A stretch of DNA of 5,270 nucleotides from an uncultured Eubacteriales bacterium (lineage in GTDB: Bacteria; Bacillota; Clostridia; Christensenellales; Christensenellaceae): NCBI GenBank assembly GCA_902782475.1, contig CACZNR010000093.1:1-5270 (forward strand), read 5' to 3'. Made by a program: the position numbers and the translations under genes. The notes under the pieces are model-generated. The model was given only the letters and a program-made list of their open reading frames with translations. It ran no database searches and was not told where the DNA came from. Position 1 is the stretch's first letter. The number at the start of each line of letters is the position of its first letter. Below are positions 1-5,270 of this stretch, piece after piece.

Positions 1-358
1 CCCTTATCTTCTGCACTATGACCTGCTTTGCTGTCTGTGCAGCTATCCTTCCGAATGACTTTGGTGTCACATCCCTCTCGATGATATCACCCGGCTCATA
101 AGCCTTGTTAAGGAGCCTTGCGTCCTCAAGACTTATCTGTGTCCTGTCATCTTCCACTTCTTCTGCTACTGTAAGATCTGCCTTTACACTGATCTGTCCA
201 GTTATCTCATCTATATCCACCCTGATGTTTGCATTCTGGCCATAATCCTTCTTGTATGCAGCCATCATTGCCTGCTTGAGTCCGTCAAGGATTACTTCCT
301 TATCTATTCCCTTTTCCTCTTCCAAAATGTTCAGTGCTTCTATGAGATCCTTGTTCAT
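1..358 (-). CDS. nusA: Transcription termination/antitermination factor NusA, N-terminal fragment (cut by window edge)
   Basis: NusA binds RNA polymerase near the RNA exit channel and modulates pausing, intrinsic termination and antitermination; it acts in the cytoplasm on the elongation complex. I translated this frame by hand: 119 complete codons run from the ATG at 358-356 to the left edge, with no stop. The protein opens MNKDLIEALNILEEEKGIDK and continues with a VILDGLKQAMMAAYKKDYG helix region, an acidic middle (EEVEDD), and GDIIERDVTPKSFGRIAAQT followed by AKQVIVQKIR. This is the full NusA N-terminal domain in its usual order, ending just before the S1 domain, which with the KH domains lies outside the window. 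The start is supported by a GGAGG on the minus strand (370-374), 11 nt upstream. It lies 19 nt after the rimP stop, so the two are surely co-transcribed. No internal oddity is visible. Confidence 0.96.
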   Translation of the reverse strand, partial: MNKDLIEALNILEEEKGIDKEVILDGLKQAMMAAYKKDYGQNANIRVDIDEITGQISVKADLTVAEEVEDDRTQISLEDARLLNKAYEPGDIIERDVTPKSFGRIAAQTAKQVIVQKIR

Positions 359-377
359 TTCCTGTCTTTCCTCCGTT

Positions 378-854
378 TTAGTTTAGTCCGCTGAAATCTA
401 TATATGCCCTGATAAGAGCTATCTTTTTCATCTCAAGTCTGAATTCCTTCCCCTTGCTGTCTTCAAGTGTCAGTTCTTCAGGCGTATATTCCTTAAGTAC
501 CGCTGTAATATCCTTCTTTCCGTTGAGCTTTTCGTAAAGCTTTATGTCCACTTTCTCTCCAAGATGCTTCACAAAATCTCTCTCAGTCTTGAAAGGCCTG
601 TCTATGCCCGGTGAGGAGACCACCAGTACATACGGGTCTGTTATTGGACACTTGGCATCGATAAGGGGGTCTATCGCTGTACTTACCTTTTCACAGTCAT
701 CGAGGTCCACTCCTCCGTCCTTGTCTATATAGATGACAAGTTCCGAATCCATATTCTGTTTTTTGTCGAATTCAACATCCACGAGCTCATAGCCCAGGGA
801 TTCAACATCTTCCTTTACCAGCTCCTGCACGAACTGTTCAATTTTCTTTGCCAT
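378..854 (-). CDS. rimP: Ribosome maturation factor RimP
   Basis: RimP (formerly YlxS/YhbC, DUF150) binds the 30S subunit and is needed for its late maturation. The 158-residue product has the usual family length and both halves. The N-terminal alpha/beta domain (about residues 1-85) carries YELVDVEF at 22-29, YIDKDGGVDLDDCEKVS at 42-58 and the hallmark VSSPGIDRPFK at 79-89. The C-terminal SH3-like domain ends in KKIALIRAYIDF. The ATG at 854-852 is preceded by AAAAGGTGAAAG on the minus strand, a modest Shine-Dalgarno (AGGTG, 4 nt spacing). It is the first gene of the rimP-nusA transcript, the standard arrangement in Firmicutes, where ylxR, an L7Ae-like gene and infB usually follow nusA. A promoter at 931-959 and a terminator-like hairpin at 883-902 precede it, so expression is probably set in the leader. 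Confidence 0.97.
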   Translation of the reverse strand: MAKKIEQFVQELVKEDVESLGYELVDVEFDKKQNMDSELVIYIDKDGGVDLDDCEKVSTAIDPLIDAKCPITDPYVLVVSSPGIDRPFKTERDFVKHLGEKVDIKLYEKLNGKKDITAVLKEYTPEELTLEDSKGKEFRLEMKKIALIRAYIDFSGLN

Positions 855-873
855 CTTTCACCTTTTCCCTTTC

Positions 874-905
874 AAAAACAAAGAGTGGGATAATTCCCAC
901 TCCTT
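874..905 (-). promoter_or_regulatory. Terminator-like hairpin in the rimP-nusA 5' leader (candidate attenuator)
   Basis: On the minus strand the 8-bp perfect stem GAGTGGGA / TCCCACTC (902-895 with 890-883) closes an ATTA loop and is followed at once by TTTGTTTTTG (882-873). G903 can pair with U882 as a wobble, and A904-A905 with U881-U880, so the stem can invade the start of the U-tract. It lies between the predicted rimP start site (about 924) and the rimP ATG (854), so it is inside the leader rather than after any gene. The U-tract is broken by a G, the profile of a suboptimal terminator. Because B. subtilis nusA is known to be autoregulated by NusA-stimulated termination in its own leader, I infer the same role here. 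A hairpin that only affects RNA stability or translation is the alternative. Confidence 0.72.
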
Positions 906-930
906 TTTCAAGAAGTATTCAGCTTGGGTA

Positions 931-959
931 ATAATACCATACTATTTTTGAAAATACAA
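931..959 (-). promoter_or_regulatory. Predicted sigma-A-type promoter for rimP-nusA
   Basis: On the minus strand a TTGTAT -35 element (959-954) and a TATTAT -10 element (936-931) are separated by exactly 17 nt. The -10 is preceded by TGG (939-937), giving an extended -10. The -10 matches consensus at 5 of 6 bases and the -35 at 3 of 6, a deficit the extended -10 would offset. The predicted start near 924 gives a leader of about 70 nt that contains the hairpin at 883-902. Nothing else upstream of rimP looks as good. Confidence 0.65.
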
Positions 960-972
960 TGCCAAACACATC

Positions 973-1008
973 AAAAAGCCCGAATTCAAGGGAAAAATCG
1001 GCCTTTTT
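973..1008. repeat. Imperfect inverted repeat between the divergent promoters, terminator-like on both strands
   Basis: AAAAAGCCCGA (973-983) pairs with TCGGCCTTTTT (998-1008) as an 11-bp stem with one C/C mismatch (979 with 1002) around a 14-nt loop. On either strand the stem ends in a run of five T followed by G, so it could terminate transcription in both directions. It lies between the -35 of the rimP promoter (954-959) and the promoter elements of the oxidoreductase (1008-1035), so neither predicted promoter would transcribe it. Likely roles are a barrier to antisense readthrough into rimP-nusA or a relic terminator; an operator for a regulator cannot be excluded. Confidence 0.5.
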
Positions 1009-1035
1009 GTCTTCTGTAATGTATAATGGTATAAG
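1008..1035 (+). promoter_or_regulatory. Predicted promoter for the Gfo/Idh/MocA oxidoreductase
   Basis: The best combination is TTGTCT (1008-1013, 4 of 6 to consensus), a 16-nt spacer, and TATAAG (1030-1035, 5 of 6) with TGG just upstream (1027-1029) as an extended -10. Transcription would begin near 1042, leaving a short leader with the ribosome site AAAGGA at 1045-1050. A perfect TATAAT also lies at 1022-1027 but has no recognisable -35 at the right distance. The two overlap, so the exact start is uncertain, though a promoter in this stretch is likely. Confidence 0.5.
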
Positions 1036-1058
1036 AAAAGTCAGAAAGGATAACGGAT

Positions 1059-2045
1059 ATGGGAGAAAAGATAAAGGTATGCATAATAGGTGCAGGAAAC
1101 TGGGGATATCAGCACGCCAGGGCCTTCTCCGAAAGAGATGACGTGATCCTGGCAGGCATCGCAGGCCGGACAGCAGAGCGGACCAAAAAGCGTGCCAGTG
1201 AATTTCACACAAAGGCCTATCTTGATATAGATGAGATGCTGGGTACTGAAAAGCCTGATCTTGTTTCAATCTGCCTTCCGGCACTTGAGACATTTGAACC
1301 GACGCTCAGGATAATAAGAAAGGGATATCCTCTTCTGGTGGAAAAGCCACTGTCCTATGACCTTGACAGTGCAAGGACGCTTATCGATGAAGCGGATAAA
1401 AGAGATCTGTTCTTTGCAATAGATTTCGAACAGAAGTACTCCATTCCCTGCACCATGGCCATGGAAAGGATAAGAAAGGGCGACCTTGGAAAGATAGTCT
1501 ATACCAATTGGAGATTCGGACACGGCTGGAGCGGAAAGATGAAGCATCCGTATACCAATCTCATAGAAGCCCAGTGCCATGGGATAGACCTTCTGGAGAG
1601 CATGGTCGGCAGGATAACTGATGTCTATTCGCTCATGACCGATAACGGTGGCAGAGACAGTTTTTCAAGCTTCTGCATAGGCTTAAGATATGAGAATGGT
1701 GCCATAGGCTCTTTTCTTGGTACCATGGATGCCAATGAATACAACCGACTGTCCCAGCTCATAGAGATAGGCGGCACGGATGGCCGGATACTCATTGAGG
1801 ACAATGTTAAAAGATACTCATTCCAGAAGACACATCACCATACTGAAGAGGTCTGGCAGGCAGGTTTCTTCAAGGATGAGGAAAGAAGCTTTAACCATGA
1901 TCTTGACCTGTACATTGAGGACATGATCAGTGCCTTTAAAAAAGGGCTTCCCCCTCCCGTACCTGCCACGGAAGGTCTGAGAGCCCTGGAGATAGCCTAT
2001 GCCTGCATCGATTCCTTTAAGACTGGAAAGGTCATGAAGGTATGA
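1059..2045 (+). CDS. Gfo/Idh/MocA-family NAD(P)-dependent oxidoreductase, substrate unassigned
   Basis: Members of this family use NAD(P) to oxidise or reduce sugars, inositols or related polyols; this one should be cytosolic, as no signal peptide or membrane segment is visible. Its 328 residues match the family's usual length. The N-terminal Rossmann fold has KVCIIGAGNWG (GxGxxG-type loop at 11-16), LVSICLP at 68-74 and the hallmark EKP at 95-97, whose Lys is the conserved catalytic residue. The C-terminal alpha/beta domain carries EAQCHGID (170-177), where H174 and D177 fit the family's catalytic His and downstream Asp, then a large beta-sheet region (GAIGSFLGTMD). It ends in VPATEGLRALEIAYACIDSF, the usual helix. 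The ATG has AAAGGA 8 nt upstream. It stands alone, convergent with rng and divergent from rimP, and no sugar gene nearby indicates a substrate. Codon use resembles its neighbours, so recent transfer is not apparent. Confidence 0.92.
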   Translation: MGEKIKVCIIGAGNWGYQHARAFSERDDVILAGIAGRTAERTKKRASEFHTKAYLDIDEMLGTEKPDLVSICLPALETFEPTLRIIRKGYPLLVEKPLSYDLDSARTLIDEADKRDLFFAIDFEQKYSIPCTMAMERIRKGDLGKIVYTNWRFGHGWSGKMKHPYTNLIEAQCHGIDLLESMVGRITDVYSLMTDNGGRDSFSSFCIGLRYENGAIGSFLGTMDANEYNRLSQLIEIGGTDGRILIEDNVKRYSFQKTHHHTEEVWQAGFFKDEERSFNHDLDLYIEDMISAFKKGLPPPVPATEGLRALEIAYACIDSFKTGKVMKV

Positions 2046-2071
2046 AAAAAGAGCCCTCGGGCTCTTTTTTT
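2045..2071. terminator. Bidirectional intrinsic terminator shared by the oxidoreductase gene and rng
   Basis: Six A (2045-2050), then GAGCC (2051-2055), a CTCG loop (2056-2059), GGCTC (2060-2064) and seven T (2065-2071). The GC stem of 5 bp extends through A/T pairs to 11 bp, and the A-run and T-run give a U-tract on either strand. The first A of the A-run is the last base of the oxidoreductase TGA (2043-2045), and the last T bases belong to the rng stop TAA (2070-2072 on the minus strand). One hairpin thus closes two convergent transcripts with no spare sequence. Confidence 0.93.
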
Positions 2072-3593
2072 AGAATATCTCCTTGAGATTCTTATATGAC
2101 GAGACATCACCTGCGGCGATGACCTCGAATCTGTCCTCATCGAAGCTGTCATTCTGACACAGATAGAATGTCTTGTCGTCGAACTGTCTCATCATTGGGA
2201 TCTCCCTCTCATTGCAGTCAAGTATGTACTGGGCAAGGGACGGGGATGCTTCTATGACTATCTTTGAACATGTGGATGAGAATGCCAGTCTGTTTGCCTG
2301 TCTTCCTGCACTTATGAACAGTGCTGCAGGTGTAAGCACCTTTCCGCTTCCTCCGCACTTGTCACAGGGCTTTTCAAGTATCGCAGATACTCTCATCCTG
2401 ACCTTTTTCCTTGTCATCTCCACAAGGCCAAGGCCTGTAAACCCGATGACATTGGTCTTCGTCCTGTCCTTCTTGAGCTCTTCCCTGAGCACCTCCACCA
2501 CGATATCCTCGTTCTTCTTTTCATCCATGTCGATGAAGTCGATTATTACTATGCCGCCGATGTCACGGAGCCTTATCTGCTCAGCTATCTTCTTTGCTGC
2601 CTCGATGTTGGCGTTGAGTATGGTCTCCTGAAGATCATCATCGCCGATGTATTTTCCCGTATTTACGTCTATTGCCGTAAGGGCCTCGGCCTCATCTATG
2701 ACAAGATATGCTCCACTGTCCAGCCAGACCTTTCTGTCGAAGATCTTGTCTATCCTGTTCTCTATGTTGTATGCATCGAAGATGTTCCTGTCATCATCAT
2801 AGAAGGATATCCTGTCTGCGATCTCAGGCTGTGTTATCTCTGCAACTGTAAGTACTCTTTCATAGCATTCCCTGTCATTTATGACGAACTTGTCCACGTC
2901 TGCCTTGAACATGTCTCTGACAGTCCTGTACATGAGGGTCTCTTCCGAACGGATGAGTCTTGGAGCTGAGACAAGGGCACTCTTCTGCTGTACACGCTTC
3001 CACAGCCTTACCAGGAAGTCCAGGTCGCTTTTCAGTTCCTCCCTGCTTATTCCCATGGCAGCAGTCCTTACTATGACTCCCATTCCTTCAGGGCGTATCT
3101 CATCAAGGACCTTTTTAAGCCTTTCTCTTTCTCTTTCATCCTCGATCTTTCTGGAAACTCCGACATGGTCTACAGTAGGCATCAGGACTATGGTCCTGCC
3201 CGGGATGGTTATATGTGTGGTTATCCTTGCTCCCTTTGTGCCGCCAGGCTGCTTCAGGACCTGGACAAGTATCTCCTGTCCCTTCTTTACGATATCCTTG
3301 ATGTTGATATCCTTGAATTCCTTTGCAACTGCACCTTTGTCGTTCTCAAAGTCAAAGTCGTTCTTGTCAACAAGTATGTCACCTACATAAAGAAAGGCAT
3401 TCTTGTCGAGTCCTATGTCCACGAATGCCGCCTGCATTCCCGGAAGGACGTTCTGAACTCTTCCCTTGTAGATGTTTCCTACTAGTCTCTCCCTGCCGCG
3501 GAGCTCCACCTGCAGTTCTGCAAGTCTTCCGTCCTCCAGCAGAGCGACTCTGGCTTCATGTTCCGTTACGTCAGCTATGATCTCTGTATGCAT
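2070..3593 (-). CDS. rng: Ribonuclease G (RNase E/G family endoribonuclease)
   Basis: RNase E/G enzymes cut single-stranded, often 5'-monophosphorylated RNA in rRNA maturation and mRNA decay. The 507-residue product is typical of the RNase G catalytic form, with no long disordered C-terminal scaffold as in E. coli RNase E. An S1-type RNA-binding domain starts at about 37 (GNIYKGRVQNVLPGMQAAFV, then DIGLDKNAFLY), with an acidic insert at 73-100. The DNase I-like catalytic part has EALTAIDVNTG (303-313; D309) and IIDFIDM (350-356; D352). Their 43-residue spacing equals that of the Mg-binding Asp pair of E. coli RNase E (D303/D346). The CDKC zinc-link motif (C410, C413) follows at the same distance as in E. 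coli. A small C-terminal domain completes it. The ATG is preceded by GAGAGGA, about 5 nt away. It is the last gene of the operon, 15 nt after DUF2344. Confidence 0.96.
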   Translation of the reverse strand: MHTEIIADVTEHEARVALLEDGRLAELQVELRGRERLVGNIYKGRVQNVLPGMQAAFVDIGLDKNAFLYVGDILVDKNDFDFENDKGAVAKEFKDINIKDIVKKGQEILVQVLKQPGGTKGARITTHITIPGRTIVLMPTVDHVGVSRKIEDERERERLKKVLDEIRPEGMGVIVRTAAMGISREELKSDLDFLVRLWKRVQQKSALVSAPRLIRSEETLMYRTVRDMFKADVDKFVINDRECYERVLTVAEITQPEIADRISFYDDDRNIFDAYNIENRIDKIFDRKVWLDSGAYLVIDEAEALTAIDVNTGKYIGDDDLQETILNANIEAAKKIAEQIRLRDIGGIVIIDFIDMDEKKNEDIVVEVLREELKKDRTKTNVIGFTGLGLVEMTRKKVRMRVSAILEKPCDKCGGSGKVLTPAALFISAGRQANRLAFSSTCSKIVIEASPSLAQYILDCNEREIPMMRQFDDKTFYLCQNDSFDEDRFEVIAAGDVSSYKNLKEIF

Positions 3594-3608
3594 ATCTTCC
3601 TCTCAAAC

Positions 3609-4271
3609 TTATTTAAAAACTTTATCTATCGGGACTATTTCCCCGTTATATTCCATATATGTCTCAAGCCTTATGGTCCTGAGTAATCCTGTGCTCCTGC
3701 CAAGATCATTCTCCGCACATTTCACTAGCACCGAAGGATTAAGGGATGATTCCCTGCTGTTGTCGATGAGAAGATCTACTGCATTATCCCCCTTCTTCTC
3801 ACAGGAAAGTATGTACGGACGAAGGTCTACTGTCTTCACCTTTCCTTTGCGTTCACGCTCGTAGAGATACTCCTGTTTCTCCATGAGACCATCCATCCAT
3901 GTAAGGAAACTATCATCCTCAAAGACGAGCTCATATCCTACTCTTACCGGAAGGCTCATTATCTTTTCGATGTCATCATCTATCCTCCCAAGCTTCAATA
4001 CCCTTACTCCCTCAGGAAGGTTCAGCTGGATCTTTTCCATCATGCCCTCGGTGGTCTCTTCACCGACGCGCACTTCAAAATAGTCTCCTTTTGTCTCCAT
4101 GCCGACGCTCAGAGGATAGCAGAAGGATATCAGCATATGCGGATTGAATCCCTGCGAATATTTGGCATCTATCCCTGACCTTCTGAGAGCTCTGTTGAAC
4201 ATGGTCTGAAAGTCCAGATGTGCCAGATATTTGATCATTCCCAAACGTTCAAATTTCACTCCCAGTCTCAT
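3609..4271 (-). CDS. DUF2344 / TIGR03936 radical SAM-linked protein, function unknown
   Basis: The 220-residue product carries the family signature near its start: KYLAHLDFQTMFNRALRRSG (14-33), then AKYSQGFNPHMLISFCYPLSVGME (36-59) and GDYFEV. This family is known to be encoded beside, or fused to the C-terminus of, the TIGR03960 radical SAM protein; the biochemical role is not established to my knowledge. The conserved Arg/His-rich block would suit binding of RNA or another acidic ligand, but that is only a guess. Here the two proteins are separate chains. The ATG (4271-4269) overlaps the radical SAM TGA (4270-4268) as ATGA. The nearest Shine-Dalgarno-like sequence, AGGA at 4283-4286, is weak and 11 nt away, so translation probably depends on coupling to the upstream gene. 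No signal peptide or membrane segment is visible. Confidence 0.9.
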   Translation of the reverse strand: MRLGVKFERLGMIKYLAHLDFQTMFNRALRRSGIDAKYSQGFNPHMLISFCYPLSVGMETKGDYFEVRVGEETTEGMMEKIQLNLPEGVRVLKLGRIDDDIEKIMSLPVRVGYELVFEDDSFLTWMDGLMEKQEYLYERERKGKVKTVDLRPYILSCEKKGDNAVDLLIDNSRESSLNPSVLVKCAENDLGRSTGLLRTIRLETYMEYNGEIVPIDKVFK

Positions 4272-5270
4272 AGCTTACCGTTTCCTATCTGTTTGCAGAC
4301 CTTTTCCCATCCGCAGCCAAGGCATCCTTCCCTGCAGTCAGGGGTGGTCTGATTCTTTTCTGATATGTGTTTTTCCTTAAGAAGGTATGATTTTCTCACC
4401 CCACAGCTGATATGATCCCATGGGAAGACCTCGTCTTCACCTCTTACCCTGTATGCATAGAAGGAAGGATCTATCCCTGCTCTTCTGAATGCATCATCAT
4501 AGTATTCCTGATGGAAATAATTGGTCCAGCTGTCAAACTGTGCTCCGTTCTCTCTTGCGTAAAGGAGCACCTTTCCAAGCCTTCTGTCGCCTCTTGCAAA
4601 CACTGCTTCCAGAAAGCTTACAGGCGAATAATGATATGTGAACCTTGCTCCCTTTACATCCTTGAACAGTTCCTTGAGGAACTGCTGCTTTTCCTGAAGC
4701 TCCTCTTCCGTATCCTGTTTCTCCCACTGGAACGGTGTAAATGGTTTTGGAACGAATGAGGCTGCGCTGACATTTATCCTGAGGGAACCGTTCCTCTGTT
4801 CCTTAGGCAGTTCATAATAGGTGTCCCTTATCTTCTTTACGAGCTCCACCATCTCCCTCAGATCATCAAAGTTCTCTGTAGGAAGTCCTATCATGAAGTA
4901 CAGCTTTACTGTGGAGGCTCCACTCTCAAAAGCAAGCTTGACACCTCTTAACACATCCTCTTCGGTTATGTTCTTGTTTATGACATCACGAAGTCTCTGG
5001 CTTCCTGCTTCTGGAGCAAAGGTAAAGCCGGTCTTTCGTACATCCTGCATCTGTTTTGCATATTCTTCCTTGAATGAATCCACACGAAGTGACGGAAGAG
5101 AAGGGCTTACATGTCTTTCCCTGAAGTCATCGATGAGCCTGAATGCAAGCTCCTCTATGTGGGAATAATCTCCGGAACTCAGTGATGACAGAGAAATGTC
5201 ATCATAGCCCGTGGCATCTATGAGATCATGTGCCTGTCTTATGAGACAGTCCACGCTTTTTTCTCTGATC
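4268..5270 (-). CDS. B12-binding-type radical SAM protein, TIGR03960-like, C-terminal part (cut by window edge)
   Basis: The frame is open to the right edge: upstream of the GTG at 5254-5252 it reads IREKSV, typical mid-domain sequence, so that GTG is not the start. The 333 visible residues begin just after the expected place of the radical SAM CxxxCxxC cluster motif, which lies beyond the window with any N-terminal B12-binding domain. The rest of the TIM-barrel core is present: TGYDDISLSSLSSGDY (20-35), FAPEAGSQRLRDVINK (84-99) and KLYFMIGLPTE (122-132). A C-terminal region ends in a cysteine cluster, TPDCREGCLGCG, then a further Cys (C312, C316, C319, C325), which probably binds metal or a second Fe-S cluster. 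The family generates a 5'-deoxyadenosyl radical, but its substrate is unknown. It leads the operon with DUF2344 (4-nt overlap) and rng, suggesting an RNA- or ribosome-related task. Any promoter lies outside the window. Confidence 0.92.
   Translation of the reverse strand, partial: IREKSVDCLIRQAHDLIDATGYDDISLSSLSSGDYSHIEELAFRLIDDFRERHVSPSLPSLRVDSFKEEYAKQMQDVRKTGFTFAPEAGSQRLRDVINKNITEEDVLRGVKLAFESGASTVKLYFMIGLPTENFDDLREMVELVKKIRDTYYELPKEQRNGSLRINVSAASFVPKPFTPFQWEKQDTEEELQEKQQFLKELFKDVKGARFTYHYSPVSFLEAVFARGDRRLGKVLLYARENGAQFDSWTNYFHQEYYDDAFRRAGIDPSFYAYRVRGEDEVFPWDHISCGVRKSYLLKEKHISEKNQTTPDCREGCLGCGWEKVCKQIGNGKL

Noticed and set aside
899..905. AAGGAGT on the minus strand as the ribosome site of a leader peptide before rimP
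   Set aside because: No ATG, GTG or TTG follows at a usable distance, and the sequence is part of the terminator-like hairpin.
883..908. The same leader hairpin as a terminator for a plus-strand transcript (it is followed by CTTTTTC on that strand)
   Set aside because: No plus-strand gene lies to its left; rimP and nusA are both on the minus strand, so the leader role fits better.
1022..1027. Perfect TATAAT as the main -10 box of the oxidoreductase promoter
   Set aside because: No -35-like hexamer occurs 15-18 nt upstream and there is no TGn extension; TATAAG at 1030-1035 has both, so I prefer it, though the perfect box may contribute.
919..1293. Minus-strand open frame of 124 codons spanning the intergenic region and the start of the oxidoreductase
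   Set aside because: It runs antisense to the Rossmann fold of the oxidoreductase, crosses the inverted repeat and the rimP promoter, and its product is low-complexity with Leu, Phe and Pro runs; it is a shadow.
2173..2631. Plus-strand open frame of 152 codons, and similar ones at 2881-3390 and 3472-3864
   Set aside because: They lie antisense to rng and DUF2344, whose translations are unmistakable, and they give Ser/Leu/Thr-rich sequence without any recognisable domain or credible ribosome site.
5252..5254. GTG as a possible start codon of the radical SAM gene
   Set aside because: The frame stays open upstream and encodes IREKS, which fits the conserved family core; the sequence simply continues past the window edge.

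Overview
The window reads as a chromosomal housekeeping segment from a low-to-mid GC Firmicute, most likely a clostridium of the Lachnospiraceae type. This rests on the gene families and order (rimP-nusA; radical SAM / DUF2344 / RNase G), the heavy use of ATA (Ile) and AGG/AGA (Arg) codons, AGGA/GGAGG-type ribosome binding sites, and compact hairpin-plus-U-tract terminators. No database search was possible, so the taxon is an inference. I see no insertion sequence, phage gene, CRISPR array, tRNA or rRNA.

Layout from left to right: (1) bases 1-358, minus strand, the first 119 codons of nusA, cut by the window edge; (2) 378-854, minus, complete rimP, 19 nt upstream of nusA in the same transcript; (3) 855-1058, a 204-bp divergent control region. 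It holds a leftward promoter for rimP-nusA, a terminator-like hairpin inside the rimP leader, an imperfect inverted repeat between the two promoters, and a rightward promoter; (4) 1059-2045, plus, a Gfo/Idh/MocA-family NAD(P)-dependent oxidoreductase standing alone; (5) a bidirectional terminator at 2045-2071 shared by two convergent genes; (6) 2070-3593, 3609-4271 and 4268-5270, all minus: RNase G (rng), a DUF2344 protein, and the C-terminal part of a B12-binding-type radical SAM protein. The last three form one tight operon read radical SAM -> DUF2344 -> rng, with a 4-nt ATGA overlap and a 15-nt gap.

Functionally, most of the window serves RNA and ribosome metabolism. RimP matures the 30S subunit, NusA controls pausing, termination and antitermination, and RNase G processes or degrades RNA. 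The radical SAM/DUF2344 pair is a conserved couple of unknown function that is translationally linked here and co-transcribed with rng. The oxidoreductase is the odd one out: a metabolic gene in opposite orientation between two information-processing operons, with terminator-like structures on both sides.

No wholly new multi-gene system is evident. The most interesting signal is the rimP-nusA leader. A short hairpin with an interrupted U-tract follows a well-formed promoter, which fits NusA-stimulated leader attenuation. An alternative upstream hairpin could compete with it.
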